This document shows positions 9,774-17,500 of a stretch of DNA of 64,000 nt, piece after piece (positions within the stretch are counted from its first letter, which is position 1; every line of letters begins with the position of its first letter). Below the pieces are notes generated by a model, which searched no databases, was not told the DNA's origin, and worked only from the letters and a program-made list of their open reading frames with translations. The stretch lies in contig NZ_JACJRQ010000040.1 in assembly GCF_014697355.1 (NCBI RefSeq), forward strand, positions 1-64,000. The letters are read 5' to 3'. A program made the translations under genes and the position numbers. This DNA is from Nostoc calcicola FACHB-3891 (GTDB lineage Bacteria; Cyanobacteriota; Cyanobacteriia; Cyanobacteriales; Nostocaceae).

Positions 9774-9803
9774 ACGAGTAGCAGTTACTTGCTACTCGTT
9801 TTT
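9774..9803 (+). terminator. Rho-independent terminator
   Basis: Perfect 10-bp stem ACGAGTAGCA / TGCTACTCGT with a 6-nt loop, followed directly by TTTTT. It closes the 55-aa gene unit and ends 18 bp before the Gp157-like gene. Confidence 0.85.
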
Positions 9804-9820
9804 CATATAAGAAGTAAATT

Positions 9821-10423
9821 ATGACTCAAGCAATTGAACGCGAAATCAACCAACTCACTCTCAAAGAATTAAGCCTAGATGCTGCTAAACTTTGGTCACA
9901 GATAGAAGAAGCAAGCGAGTTAGGCGAAGAGGGTAAGGTAGAACAACTCCTACAAGAACTTATGACTATTCAAGATGGTATCGAAACCAAAATCGATGCG
10001 ATCGCCTGGGTAGTTGACCAGTTAAATCTTGACCTTGAAACCTGGGAGGAAAGAAAAGCGCGAGTAGCCGAACTCCACGACCGGGTAATTTCACGTCGCA
10101 AAACTCAACTTGAACAAATCAAGCGCACCCTCATCCACCTACACGAGATTGGATTAATCAGTGACAAAAATATTGGTAAAGAAAGGGTAATTGAAATCAG
10201 GGATAACCCACCCAAAGTCGCTAACTTACTAGTAGAGGTAGATGATCAAGATTTTCCTGATGAATTTAGAGTTATTAAGTACCAAGCTAATAACAAGGCA
10301 ATTATTGAAGCCTATAAATCTGGTAAAGATATTAGCAATGTTGCCGAGGTAACTATCGGGAAACAGGTGCGGTTTAAGGTGCAATCAGGTAGTAAGTCTC
10401 GCAACAAGAAAAACCACAACTAA
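9821..10423 (+). CDS. Siphovirus Gp157-family protein
   Basis: 200 residues. It matches the Gp157 family in length and layout: a helical N-terminus with acidic coiled-coil stretches (LWSQIEEASELGEEGKVEQLL), the conserved KIDAIAWVVDQLNLDLETWEERKARVAELHDRVISRR segment near 65-95, and a short beta C-terminal part (GLISDKNIGKERVIEIRDNPPKV) ending in basic residues. The family is known from Streptococcus thermophilus phage and plasmid regions and has been linked to phage resistance; no enzymatic activity is established. It supports a phage/plasmid origin for this part of the window. Confidence 0.8.
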   Translation: MTQAIEREINQLTLKELSLDAAKLWSQIEEASELGEEGKVEQLLQELMTIQDGIETKIDAIAWVVDQLNLDLETWEERKARVAELHDRVISRRKTQLEQIKRTLIHLHEIGLISDKNIGKERVIEIRDNPPKVANLLVEVDDQDFPDEFRVIKYQANNKAIIEAYKSGKDISNVAEVTIGKQVRFKVQSGSKSRNKKNHN

Positions 10424-10857
10424 TGGCATACGCCCCAACCATGTGAATCAAACATAGGTATATCCCATCATTTTACAAAAATATCATCAAATGGTTAAGA
10501 GTCAAATCTTAATCATTTTTATTTTTTTTTAAAGCTATAGCTCAATTTTAAACTTCTTCAAAAAATCATCAAAACTTTGCCTGAATTTAAACTCCGTGAA
10601 GATATAATCGATGAAATTGTAGATATCAATGACAGCAACAGTAACTATGTCGGGCTAGGTACAAACATCGTTACGATAGGTTGGTATATTTAACCTTATT
10701 TAGTGTGGCTAAACAGGTAATTGCAATTCATTAGGTAGTTTCTATTTTCAACTATCAATATGATAATTTAAACTACTGCTAAGTTTAAGTTTAATCTTAA
10801 GGGATGCAATCACCCTAAATGAAAACTTAAATATTAGGCATCGGGAGCAGCCTTAAA
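10424..10857. other. Spacer with no convincing gene
   Basis: 434 bp, AT-rich. A short frame beginning at a TTG (10577-10693, reading PEFKLREDIIDEIVDINDS) has a protein-like composition but no ATG and no ribosome site, and could be the tail of a decayed gene. Nothing else is supported. Confidence 0.4.
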
Positions 10858-11307
10858 ATGTCATATCACAAAAACCGAAGTATAGTTATCCGTAACGCTA
10901 TTATCAACAGTTTGTTTATCCTCTGGTGTTTAGTTTGGCGCACTGGTTTGGGGCTAACCTTTTTTATCATCTATGCTTCCCTTGGCTACATATATAGCTG
11001 GCCATTCTATCTTCCAATTTCGATTATTTTGGGATTTGCCCCTTGGGGTTGGAAGGTACAAGAAGAAAGAAGGGATAGAGAAGAAGAACGAAAAATGAGG
11101 AAGTTGGAAAATCAAACTGGGGATGGTTTTATCTATGCCAGAGCCGAATCAAATATAGAGATAAATTACAGGGGAGTTATCTTCCTCAAGTCAGTATTTG
11201 GTCTATTTGTTAGCGGCTTTTGGGGAATAATACTTGGCTGGAAAGCTGTTTTGGGTATGGTAGTACAGTTAGTAGACAATATCAGAACAGTTGTTAAATA
11301 TATGTAG
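10858..11307 (+). CDS. Hypothetical membrane protein
   Basis: 149 residues. Two adjacent hydrophobic segments near residues 14-32 (INSLFILWCLVWRTGLGLTFF) and 35-60, a charged cytoplasmic stretch (WKVQEERRDREEERKMRKLE), then a further hydrophobic region near 105-135 (FLKSVFGLFVSGFWGIILGWKAVLGMVV). Integral inner-membrane protein of unknown role. The ATG at 10858 is preceded by GGGAGCAGCC, a weak ribosome site. Isolated in its transcription unit. Confidence 0.6.
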   Translation: MSYHKNRSIVIRNAIINSLFILWCLVWRTGLGLTFFIIYASLGYIYSWPFYLPISIILGFAPWGWKVQEERRDREEERKMRKLENQTGDGFIYARAESNIEINYRGVIFLKSVFGLFVSGFWGIILGWKAVLGMVVQLVDNIRTVVKYM

Positions 11308-11636
11308 AGTAAAATCTTCATCTAACCAAACCAAGCCCAAGAGTTACTTCATCATTATTGTTCCAGCATAAGTTGGAGAGAAAGTATCAAAATTAGACTG
11401 AGTGTTGAGCCTTTAATTCATAGAAAATTTATTAATACTTCCAAAAACCAATTAAATCATTTAAATCCATTTACCAATATTCAATATTTATGGTTGTAAG
11501 ATAACATCAAAGCCGATAGAGTAGTATTAGCAAAAAAAATTAATATCACACAAGCTCACGCCTTGATATAAATAGAAATCTGGCATATCGCTTCATAAAT
11601 AGCCAGTTACTAGTTATATCAACAGGAGTTAAAACA
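11308..11636. other. AT-rich spacer without a gene
   Basis: 329 bp. No frame of useful length and no clear terminator. The last bases before 11637 contain AGGAG (ribosome site of the next gene). Confidence 0.5.
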
Positions 11637-12011
11637 ATGGAATTAGCACAGTATATGCTAACAGGGCTTCTCTACATTCTTATTTACGGATTTTCTACTC
11701 TCTTCATTTTCCAATTCTTGCTAGAGATATCTATCGCTTTTGAAAAACACTGTAACCGCACTACATCTATAAAAACCACTGTAATTCAAACCGAAATCTT
11801 AACTGAAAAATCCAAAATTCAGATATCTAACAAAAAAGAAAGTCAAGTATCTACAAACAAACATATCACTGTTGAACAGTTAAGAAAAAGATGCTCACAA
11901 GCTGGAATAAAATGGAGTTACGCTATCCAAGTATCTAAAACAGGCAAGAAACGACATCTCAATCGAGAAGAAATGTTAATAGCCTTAAACAAGATTAAGC
12001 AGTCAGCATAA
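11637..12011 (+). CDS. Membrane-anchored small protein with C-terminal SAP/HTH-like segment
   Basis: 124 residues. An N-terminal hydrophobic helix (residues ~7-32) is followed by a polar linker. The C-terminal ~45 residues (ITVEQLRKRCSQAGIKWSYAI, then RHLNREEMLIALNKI) resemble a helix-extended-loop-helix of the SAP or Rho-N type. A good AACAGGAG ribosome site precedes the ATG. The combination of a membrane anchor and a possible nucleic-acid-binding tail is unusual; function unknown. Confidence 0.6.
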   Translation: MELAQYMLTGLLYILIYGFSTLFIFQFLLEISIAFEKHCNRTTSIKTTVIQTEILTEKSKIQISNKKESQVSTNKHITVEQLRKRCSQAGIKWSYAIQVSKTGKKRHLNREEMLIALNKIKQSA

Positions 12012-12016
12012 TAAAA

Positions 12017-12056
12017 ATATAAACTGATAGTAATTAATTTTATTATCAGTTTATAT
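12017..12056 (+). terminator. Hairpin after 11637-12011 gene
   Basis: 13-bp perfect inverted repeat: arms 12017-12029 and 12044-12056, core AAACTGATA / TATCAGTTT, loop 14 nt. AT-rich and without a clean T-run, so it may be a weak terminator or an operator for the gene starting at 12060. Confidence 0.45.
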
Positions 12057-12059
12057 AAA

Positions 12060-12281
12060 ATGGACAAGTATTGTATTTGTTGGCGAAGAAAAAATTCTAT
12101 TAAAGACGCATCACCCTTGATTTTCAATCATCCAAATTCTAGACAAGAAGCAATGATAAGAGGTGATTACGGAGAGATGGAATTATGGGACAACCTAACT
12201 GCTGCTCAAGCAGAAGTGAAAAAATTTAACCACAGATATCCCAATCTTTTCTTTTGGGTAAAAGAATCAAATGTCAAATAA
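12060..12281 (+). CDS. Small hypothetical protein
   Basis: 73 residues, soluble, with WRRKNSIKDASPLIFNHPN and a helical C-terminal half (TAAQAEVKKFNHRYPNLFFW). No family recognised. Its 3' end overlaps the start of the SLOG-like fusion gene by 11 bp, which suggests the two are translationally coupled and functionally linked. Confidence 0.55.
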   Translation: MDKYCICWRRKNSIKDASPLIFNHPNSRQEAMIRGDYGEMELWDNLTAAQAEVKKFNHRYPNLFFWVKESNVK

Positions 12282-13251
12282 TCACCCCTACAAAATTATT
12301 CCTGATAGAGTTATCAAACTAGCAAAAAACCAGATTTTTGTATTTGGCAGCAACACAGAAGGAAGACATGGTGCTGGAAGTGCTTTATTTGCGCGACAGT
12401 ACTGCAATGCAGAATACGGCAATCCCCAAGGACGACAAGGACAATCCTGGGCGATCGCAACCAAAGACCTAAATAAGGGTATCCGGTCAATTCCCCTTCT
12501 CCAAATAAAATCCCAAATTGAGAAACTAGTCGAATATGCAAAGACTCATCCTGAACTAGAATTCCTAACAACTAGGATTGGATGCAACCTTGCAGGATAC
12601 ACCGACCCAGAGATAGCTTCCCTGATTAGCAATTTCAATCTTCCTCCTAATATTTGGTTGCCCCAGGAGTTTGTTGATTTCCTCATAGAAGATAAACCAA
12701 CCCTAAAAGTGGCATTTACAGGAAACAGTCACAAAAAATTTGATGAGGAAGGATGGAAGCAGGTGCGTAACCGACTTGAAGCTATGATTGTTCGTGCTTG
12801 CGATCGCGCCCTTGAGTGGGGCTACAAACGCATCCAGTTCTATTCAGGCATGGCATTGGGAGTTGATACCGCAGCAGTAGAGATAATCTTAGGCTTAAAG
12901 GATAAGTACCCTATTGAGATAAACCTCACTGCTGCCGTACACTGCATCAACCAAGATGCCAAATGGAATAATCTCGATAAGCAGAAGTATCATTGGCTGT
13001 TATCTCAATGCGACGCTATCAAATTTATCTCTAACTTACCTTACCAAGAAGCTGGAGGAATCAAATGTTTAAATGCTCGTAACCGATGGATAGTTAATCA
13101 AATAAAAAATGCCCACGATATGATGATTGCTATCTGGGATGGGCAACCTGGAGGAACAGCTAATTGTATCGCTGATGCAGCAAAATTAAACCGCAGAGTC
13201 ATAATTTATAACTGGGTTACAAACACTTATCAAAAGTTAGGAAGTTGGTAA
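12271..13251 (+). CDS. Fusion: A1S_2505-type domain plus YpsA/SLOG-like Rossmann domain
   Basis: 326 residues in two parts. Residues ~15-125: IFVFGSNTEGRHGAGSALFAR and WAIATKD, the signature of the phage-associated A1S_2505-type domain. Residues ~140-320: a Rossmann-like SLOG domain of the YpsA/DUF1273 kind, with LKVAFTGNSHKKF, FYSGMALGVDTAAVE and PGGTANCIADAAK. SLOG domains bind or process nucleotides or NAD-like ligands and are often components of conflict systems. Both halves are proposed nucleotide or ADP-ribose related modules, so a sensor or processing enzyme for a nucleotide derivative is plausible. It follows the 73-aa gene with an 11-bp overlap. Confidence 0.7.
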   Translation: MSNNHPYKIIPDRVIKLAKNQIFVFGSNTEGRHGAGSALFARQYCNAEYGNPQGRQGQSWAIATKDLNKGIRSIPLLQIKSQIEKLVEYAKTHPELEFLTTRIGCNLAGYTDPEIASLISNFNLPPNIWLPQEFVDFLIEDKPTLKVAFTGNSHKKFDEEGWKQVRNRLEAMIVRACDRALEWGYKRIQFYSGMALGVDTAAVEIILGLKDKYPIEINLTAAVHCINQDAKWNNLDKQKYHWLLSQCDAIKFISNLPYQEAGGIKCLNARNRWIVNQIKNAHDMMIAIWDGQPGGTANCIADAAKLNRRVIIYNWVTNTYQKLGSW

Positions 13252-13254
13252 ATT

Positions 13255-13281
13255 AATCAGCAGTCAATAAGACTGCTGGTT
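13255..13281 (+). terminator. Hairpin after the SLOG-like fusion gene
   Basis: Stem CAGCAGTC / GACTGCTG (13258-13265 and 13271-13278), extendable to 11 pairs with one G-T, loop AATAA. Starts 4 bp after the stop codon. No clear T-run, so it may only be a transcript-stabilising hairpin. Confidence 0.5.
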
Positions 13282-13390
13282 AATGTTGTTAAATAATGCC
13301 TCATCCATTTGGGTAGTGAAGCGAGCGATATTTGCGACAAACCACTTTCAAGTGTGGGTTTTTATGAGACGTAGGCGTAGTTGGAGGAAA

Positions 13391-13975
13391 CTAATCATAA
13401 GTTACTTGGATAGAGTTAGCTCCATACCCCATTCCGACATCTTTTAGAAGGTTTAAACCATATGGTGCTATAAAAATCACGGGTTTATCTATGTAGTAAC
13501 CTGGCTCCAGTATATCTGGTTGTAAGAACCGATTATCTGCTATGGGTATCACACTGGTTGATTTGTTGCCGTAATAAGCTCTGATATATTGAGGATAGAC
13601 TCTCAAGGGAACGTTCCCAGTATTTTCTAGTCGAACTCTCACAAGGTAAACATCATGCCCTGAAAGTAGGAGTAGCACAAGTGCAGCAAAATCAGGTGTG
13701 TTGGCTGTCATGATAAAATTTATTCCTACCGCAGTAAGTTCTAAGCTGTGGGCGGTACGCCAACTGAAGTTTAAACGTGCAACAGACTGAGCTATTAATT
13801 GCTCATTATTCAAGCTATAAGATAAAGAAGCATTGGAGAGATTGCTATCCTCATTGATCAGGCTATTGCTATTTTTATCTGAAACAATTGGCGTAACAAT
13901 TTGCTTTGCATTAGCAATAGCTGGAGAAGCAATTGATAAACCGAATGCTGTGATACTTGCGATTAATTTCTTCAT
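13391..13975 (-). CDS. Exported hypothetical protein
   Basis: 194 residues. A clear Sec signal peptide (MKKLIASITAFGLSIASPAIANA, cleavage near residue 23), then a low-complexity Ser/Asn linker, then a beta-rich domain (FSWRTAHSLELTAVGINF, VYLVRVRLENTGNVPLRVYP) resembling immunoglobulin-like DUF4352-type extracytoplasmic folds. Function unknown; periplasmic or surface location inferred. Its upstream region shares an ordered set of motifs with that of the next gene upstream (start 14413). Confidence 0.65.
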   Translation of the reverse strand: MKKLIASITAFGLSIASPAIANAKQIVTPIVSDKNSNSLINEDSNLSNASLSYSLNNEQLIAQSVARLNFSWRTAHSLELTAVGINFIMTANTPDFAALVLLLLSGHDVYLVRVRLENTGNVPLRVYPQYIRAYYGNKSTSVIPIADNRFLQPDILEPGYYIDKPVIFIAPYGLNLLKDVGMGYGANSIQVTYD

Positions 13976-14042
13976 TTCACTATTTAATTTCTCAATACTG
14001 GCATAGTAATGTGGCTACTAAATCAAAAGAAATGGGGAGAAA

Positions 14043-14056
14043 ATAAATAAAAATAA
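14043..14056 (-). promoter_or_regulatory. AT-rich element 68 bp upstream of start 13975
   Basis: The 14-mer ATAAATAAAAATAA (plus-strand reading) begins 68 bp upstream of the ATG at 13975. An identical 14-mer begins 68 bp upstream of the ATG at 14413. GGCATAGTAA versus GGCATGGTAA also occupies the same offset (about 25-34 bp upstream) in both. It may be a shared UP-element or operator. Confidence 0.4.
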
Positions 14057-14065
14057 ATGCGAAAA

Positions 14066-14413
14066 TTATTTTCTTAAGTCGTATGTCCAGTAAGCAGTGC
14101 TGAGTTTGAGAGTATCATCACAAGAATAGTTAGCAGCGATAATTCTTAGCCCTCTTAACTTGTCGATAAATCTTTCGTAGGGTGTGTGCTGTAGGCTTTT
14201 ATCTAATAGCGTCCAAGTTTGGGCTTGGGAATGATATTGGAATTTACCGTAAGCTATTGTCAGTTTAATCATGTCCCAATTAATAGCTCTTTGTTGCAAG
14301 CGGCGATTGAAGTGATTGTGGTCTTTTGCACAACAGAAGGCTTCAATTTTGGGGAGGGTTTTGATTATGTCGTCGGTGCTAATTAATTGGCTGAGTTGCT
14401 TTTGGAATTTCAT
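14066..14413 (-). CDS. DUF4258-like small protein
   Basis: 115 residues. HNHFNRRLQQRAINWDMIKLTIAYGKF matches the H-x3-R-x2-QR-I pattern of DUF4258-type proteins, which share the BECR/RelE-like fold of many small toxins. The C-terminal half (YERFIDKLRGLRIIAANYSCDDTLKLSTAYWT) supplies the later strands. Possibly an RNase-like or toxin-derived protein; no antitoxin gene is evident beside it. Single gene between the exported protein and the caspase gene. Confidence 0.5.
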   Translation of the reverse strand: MKFQKQLSQLISTDDIIKTLPKIEAFCCAKDHNHFNRRLQQRAINWDMIKLTIAYGKFQYHSQAQTWTLLDKSLQHTPYERFIDKLRGLRIIAANYSCDDTLKLSTAYWTYDLRK

Positions 14414-14480
14414 TGGTTTTACCTTGACTTAACTGAAGGCATGGTAAAACTGCTCCAAAATAAAGGTAAATTGAAGATAA

Positions 14481-14494
14481 ATAAATAAAAATAA
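14481..14494 (-). promoter_or_regulatory. AT-rich element 68 bp upstream of start 14413
   Basis: Same 14-mer ATAAATAAAAATAA as at 14043, at the same 68-bp distance from the next start codon, accompanied by GGCATGGTAA at the same offset. It lies in the 120-bp gap after the caspase gene. Another copy occurs at 20311-20324. Confidence 0.4.
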
Positions 14495-14533
14495 GAAGAG
14501 TGAAAGGCTTAATTATTAGCTGATAAGTATTGT

Positions 14534-17500
14534 TTATTTATTACCAATACCATCGCAGATTTTTCGATCTTCTTCGCTGACGTTGGGGTTATTGGTTAGG
14601 TAGTCTCGCGCCCAGTCGCACCCCCGTGCCATTACGTCGTCTAAGTCTAAACTCCACAGTTTGATATTATTTCCACTGGTAGAAGCAATAGTTTGACCAT
14701 CTGGACTAAATATTACGTCATCAACATAATCTGCATCTTGCAGATTGCTGAGTAATTCTCCCTTTAGGTTCCACAATTTAACTGTGTTATCCTTACTAGG
14801 ATAAGCAAGAATTTGACTGTCTGGACTAAATGCTAAACTACCACCAGTATAACCTTCTGTAGTAAGAATTAACTGTCCTTGCCGATTCCACAGTCTGATT
14901 GTGTTATCCCTAATCAAGCTATCCCCATTAAAAGAGGCAATAGTTTGACTATCTGGACTAAATAATATAGTTACACTAAAGTCAAGATAACCTTCTAGAG
15001 TATGAAGTAATTGTCCCTGCCGATTCCACAGTTTAACGGTTTGATCCGGACTAGCAGAAGCAATAGTTTGACCATCTGGACTAAATACTACGCCGTTAAT
15101 CGAACCACCATGACCTTCTAGAGTATGAAGTAATTGTCCTTGCCGATTCCACAGTTTAACGGTTTTATCCAAACTAGCAGAAGCAATAATTTGACTATCT
15201 GGACTAAATACTAGGCTGCGAACCCAATCAGTATGACCTTCTAGAGTATGAAGTAATTGTCCTTGCCGATTCCACAGTTTAATGGTTTTATCCGAACTAG
15301 CAGAAGCAATAATTTGACCATCTGGACTAAATATTACGTTGTTAACCAAACCGTCATGACCTTCTAGAGTATGAATTAATTCCCCTCTTCTGTTCCAGAA
15401 TTTAACTGTTTTATCTGAACTACTAGCAGAAGTAATGGTTTGACTATCTGGACTAAATATTATAGAATCTATACCATCAACTTGACTTTTTAGAGTACGA
15501 ATTAATTGCCCTTGTTGGTTCCACAGTTTGACTGTTTTATCTCCACTGGCAGAAGCAATAGTTTTACCATCTGGACTAAATATTATACTGTCAACATAAT
15601 CTGTATGACCTTCTAGAGTATGAAGTAATTGTCCTTGCCGATTCCACAGTTTAATGGTTTTATCTTGGCTAGCAGAAGCAATAATTTGACCATCTGGGCT
15701 AAATACTACGCTACGAACCCAATTTGTATGACCTTTTAGGGTATGAAGTAATTCTTCTTGCCTTTTCCACAGTTTGACTGTTTTATCTCCACTGGCAGAA
15801 GCAATAGTTTTACCATCTGGACTAAATATTATACTGTCAACATAATCTGTATGACCTTCTAGAGTATGAAGTAATTGTGCTTGCCGATTCCACAGTTTAA
15901 TGGTTTTATCTTGGCTAGCAGAAGCAATAATTTGACCATCTGGGCTAAATACTACGCTACGAACCCAATTTGTATGACCTTTTAGGGTATGAAGTAATTG
16001 TCCCTGGAGATTCCACAGCTTGACTGTTTCATCTTCACTAGCAGAAGCAATGGTTTTACTATCCGGACTAAATGCTAGACTATTAATTCGATTAGTATGA
16101 CCTTCTAGAGTATGAAGTAATTGTCCTTGAAGATTCCACAGTTTGACTGTTTTATCTTTACTAGCAGAAGCAATGGTTTGACCATCAGGACTAAAAACAA
16201 AAAATGTACTTTCAAAGGCATCCTGACTATCAGCTTGAAGAGTATGAAGTAATTGTCCTTGCCTATTCCACAGTTTGATGGTTCCATCACGACTAACAGA
16301 AGAAATGATTGAACCATCAGGACTAAAAGCTACACTGCTAGTAGCATCAGTATGACCTTCTAGAGTATAAAGTAGTTGCCCTTGAAGATTCCACAACTTG
16401 ACTGTTTTATCTTCACTAGCAGAAGCAATGGTTTGACCATCAGGACTAAAAGCCACGCTATAAACCCAACTATTATGACCTTTTAAAGTATGAAGTAGTT
16501 GCCCTTGAAGATTCCAAAGTTTGATGGTTCCATCTTTACCAGCAGAAGCAATAATTTTACCATTAGAATTAAAAGCTACACTGCTAATATTGCCAGTATG
16601 AACTTCTAGAGTATGAAGTAGTTGTCCTTGAAGATTCCAAAGTTTGATTGTGCTGTCTCCACTAACAGAAGTAATGATTTGACCGTTAGGACTAAATATT
16701 ATCTCTGTAACAAGACTTTTATGACTTTCCAACCGATTGAATTCTGTTGTCCTATCAAAAATATTTTGCAGCCCACCTATAAGCTTAATTTTAGTTTTAT
16801 AATCAACACTAATAAAACTGTTTTTAATTCTTCTTACTGCTTTCAATCCAGTCACAAGTGCATCTAATTGTTGATTCGATGCTAATAATTCTTCAGCAGA
16901 ATTACTAAGAGCATTAATTTCACTAATAGTTGCTCGCCGCAGTTGCCACAATGCAGCACCAGCTACTACTGAAATTGCTACTATCCCCCCAGTTAAACCA
17001 CCAATAATCTGACGCTGACGACGTTTAGCTAACTTTTCAGCCTTATCTCTGGCTTGAATACTAACATCAATAAACTCGTTACTCTTCCCAGAAAGTTCAT
17101 CAGCATACTTCACATAAAACTCTTCATATTTTACCAAAGCACCTTTAGACAATAAAAAACCATCTCTCTTCTCATTTTGTTCCCATTCATCTGCTTTTTG
17201 ATTAATTTCTCTAATTAAGCGGTATTTCTCTCGATTCTCATCTAACCACCATTTCAGCGTTTCCCAATCCCGTAATAAGATTTCGTGAGCAATTTCTACT
17301 GTAACTTTATCTTTGCTTTGACTTTTGATATTTTCTCCCTCAAGTCTAGCAGTTACAGCTAAATTACTGATTTGCTGATTCTGCTTATCATCAGTATTAA
17401 ATTGTTCTTTATCAACTATAAATAAATTATTTTCTTCCGCATTGACTACAATCAATCGCGCATTAATCAAAGCTTGCAAAGTAGAATCTAAAACATACTT

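Noticed and set aside
10577..10693. 38-codon TTG-initiated frame in the 10.4-10.9 kb spacer
   Set aside because: Protein-like residues but no ribosome site, no ATG and too short; noted only as a possible gene remnant.
14700..16740. Regularly spaced DNA repeats suggesting a CRISPR-like array
   Set aside because: The ~123-bp period is exactly the codon length of WD40 units inside one long coding frame; no constant short repeat with unique spacers.
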